Below, in pieces: positions 27,970-28,130 of a stretch of 28,130 nucleotides of DNA. How positions within the stretch are numbered: position 1 is the first letter of the stretch; each line of letters opens with the position of its first letter. The position numbers were made by a program, and so were the translations under genes. The notes below the pieces were generated by a model. That model searched no databases, was not told where the DNA came from, and was given only the letters and a program-made list of their open reading frames with translations. The DNA comes from Acrasis kona (Eukaryota > Heterolobosea > Eutetramitea > Acrasida > Acrasidae): assembly GCA_026419775.2 (NCBI GenBank), contig JAOPGA020001608.1, forward strand, positions 1 through 28,130. The letters run 5' to 3'.

Positions 27970-28130
27970 GGTTGGGTTTGGGTTTTGGTTTGGGTTTGGA
28001 CAAAGGGTTTGGGTTTGGGTTTGGGTTTGGGTTTGGGTTTGGGTTTGGGTTTGGGTTTGGGTTTGGGTTTGGGTTTGGGTTTGGGTTTGGGTTTGGGTTT
28101 GGGTTTGGGTTGGGTTTGGGTTTGGGTTTG
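27967..28130 (+). repeat. TTTGGG hexamer array, candidate telomere
   Basis: After a degenerate lead-in (27967-28004) there are about 17 perfect GGGTTT units from 28005, one five-base variant (GGGTT) near 28110, then a few more units to the window edge. The G-rich strand runs 5' to 3' toward the end, the orientation of a telomere at a right chromosome end. Slightly irregular units at the inner side fit telomerase slippage or old decay. It could also be an internal satellite, because the window may not be the contig end. Confidence 0.65.

Overview
This is a AT-rich eukaryotic window. The evidence is secretory genes with signal peptides and AATAAA polyadenylation signals, candidate short introns with GT...AG ends, and a dense, mostly decayed load of eukaryotic mobile elements (pogo, Harbinger, LINE, Ty3-type LTR, DIRS-type, tyrosine-recombinase transposons). 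The species cannot be fixed from sequence alone; an invertebrate or a unicellular relative of animals or fungi would fit. The right edge is a (TTTGGG)n array with its G-rich strand running toward the end of the window, preceded by subtelomere-like repeats, so the right end may be at or near a chromosome end.

Layout. Positions 1-4.1 kb form a gene-bearing segment on the + strand: the tail of an acidic protein, then three genes in tandem for secreted or surface proteins (a trypsin-family protease with a possible GPI tail, a 6-cysteine mini-protein, and a 508-residue helical protein). The first two share a nearly identical leader end, LLATNV(S/G)C. From 4.4 to 9.5 kb there is a decayed pogo transposon abutting the end of an unknown poly-Asn/basic protein gene, tyrosine-recombinase and DIRS-like RT fossils, and a 5'-truncated LINE that itself carries a 278-bp insertion flanked by an 8-bp duplication. 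From 9.8 to 11.6 kb an unknown small gene is split by a Harbinger element with perfect 20-bp terminal inverted repeats and an AAT duplication.

From 11.8 to 17.2 kb lie minus-strand coding pieces separated by a short-LTR Ty3-type fossil (12185-14829) and a LINE RT fragment (about 14885-16024). A better preserved two-exon gene occupies 16040-17151. From 17.4 to 22.6 kb there are pieces of several unrecognised minus-strand genes, a second LINE 3' end with RNase H-like and CCHC remnants, and a decayed BRCT-domain gene on the + strand.

From 23.2 kb to the end the sequence is subtelomere-like. A composite repeat (C-tract, TTTGGG-rich spacer, 69/70-bp minisatellite) occurs twice and brackets a decayed Crypton-like tyrosine-recombinase gene and a two-copy 258-bp satellite. 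The second copy stops at the TTTGGG array, while the first continues into different sequence. No operon-like cooperation is visible; the only plausible functional grouping is the secreted-protein cluster.
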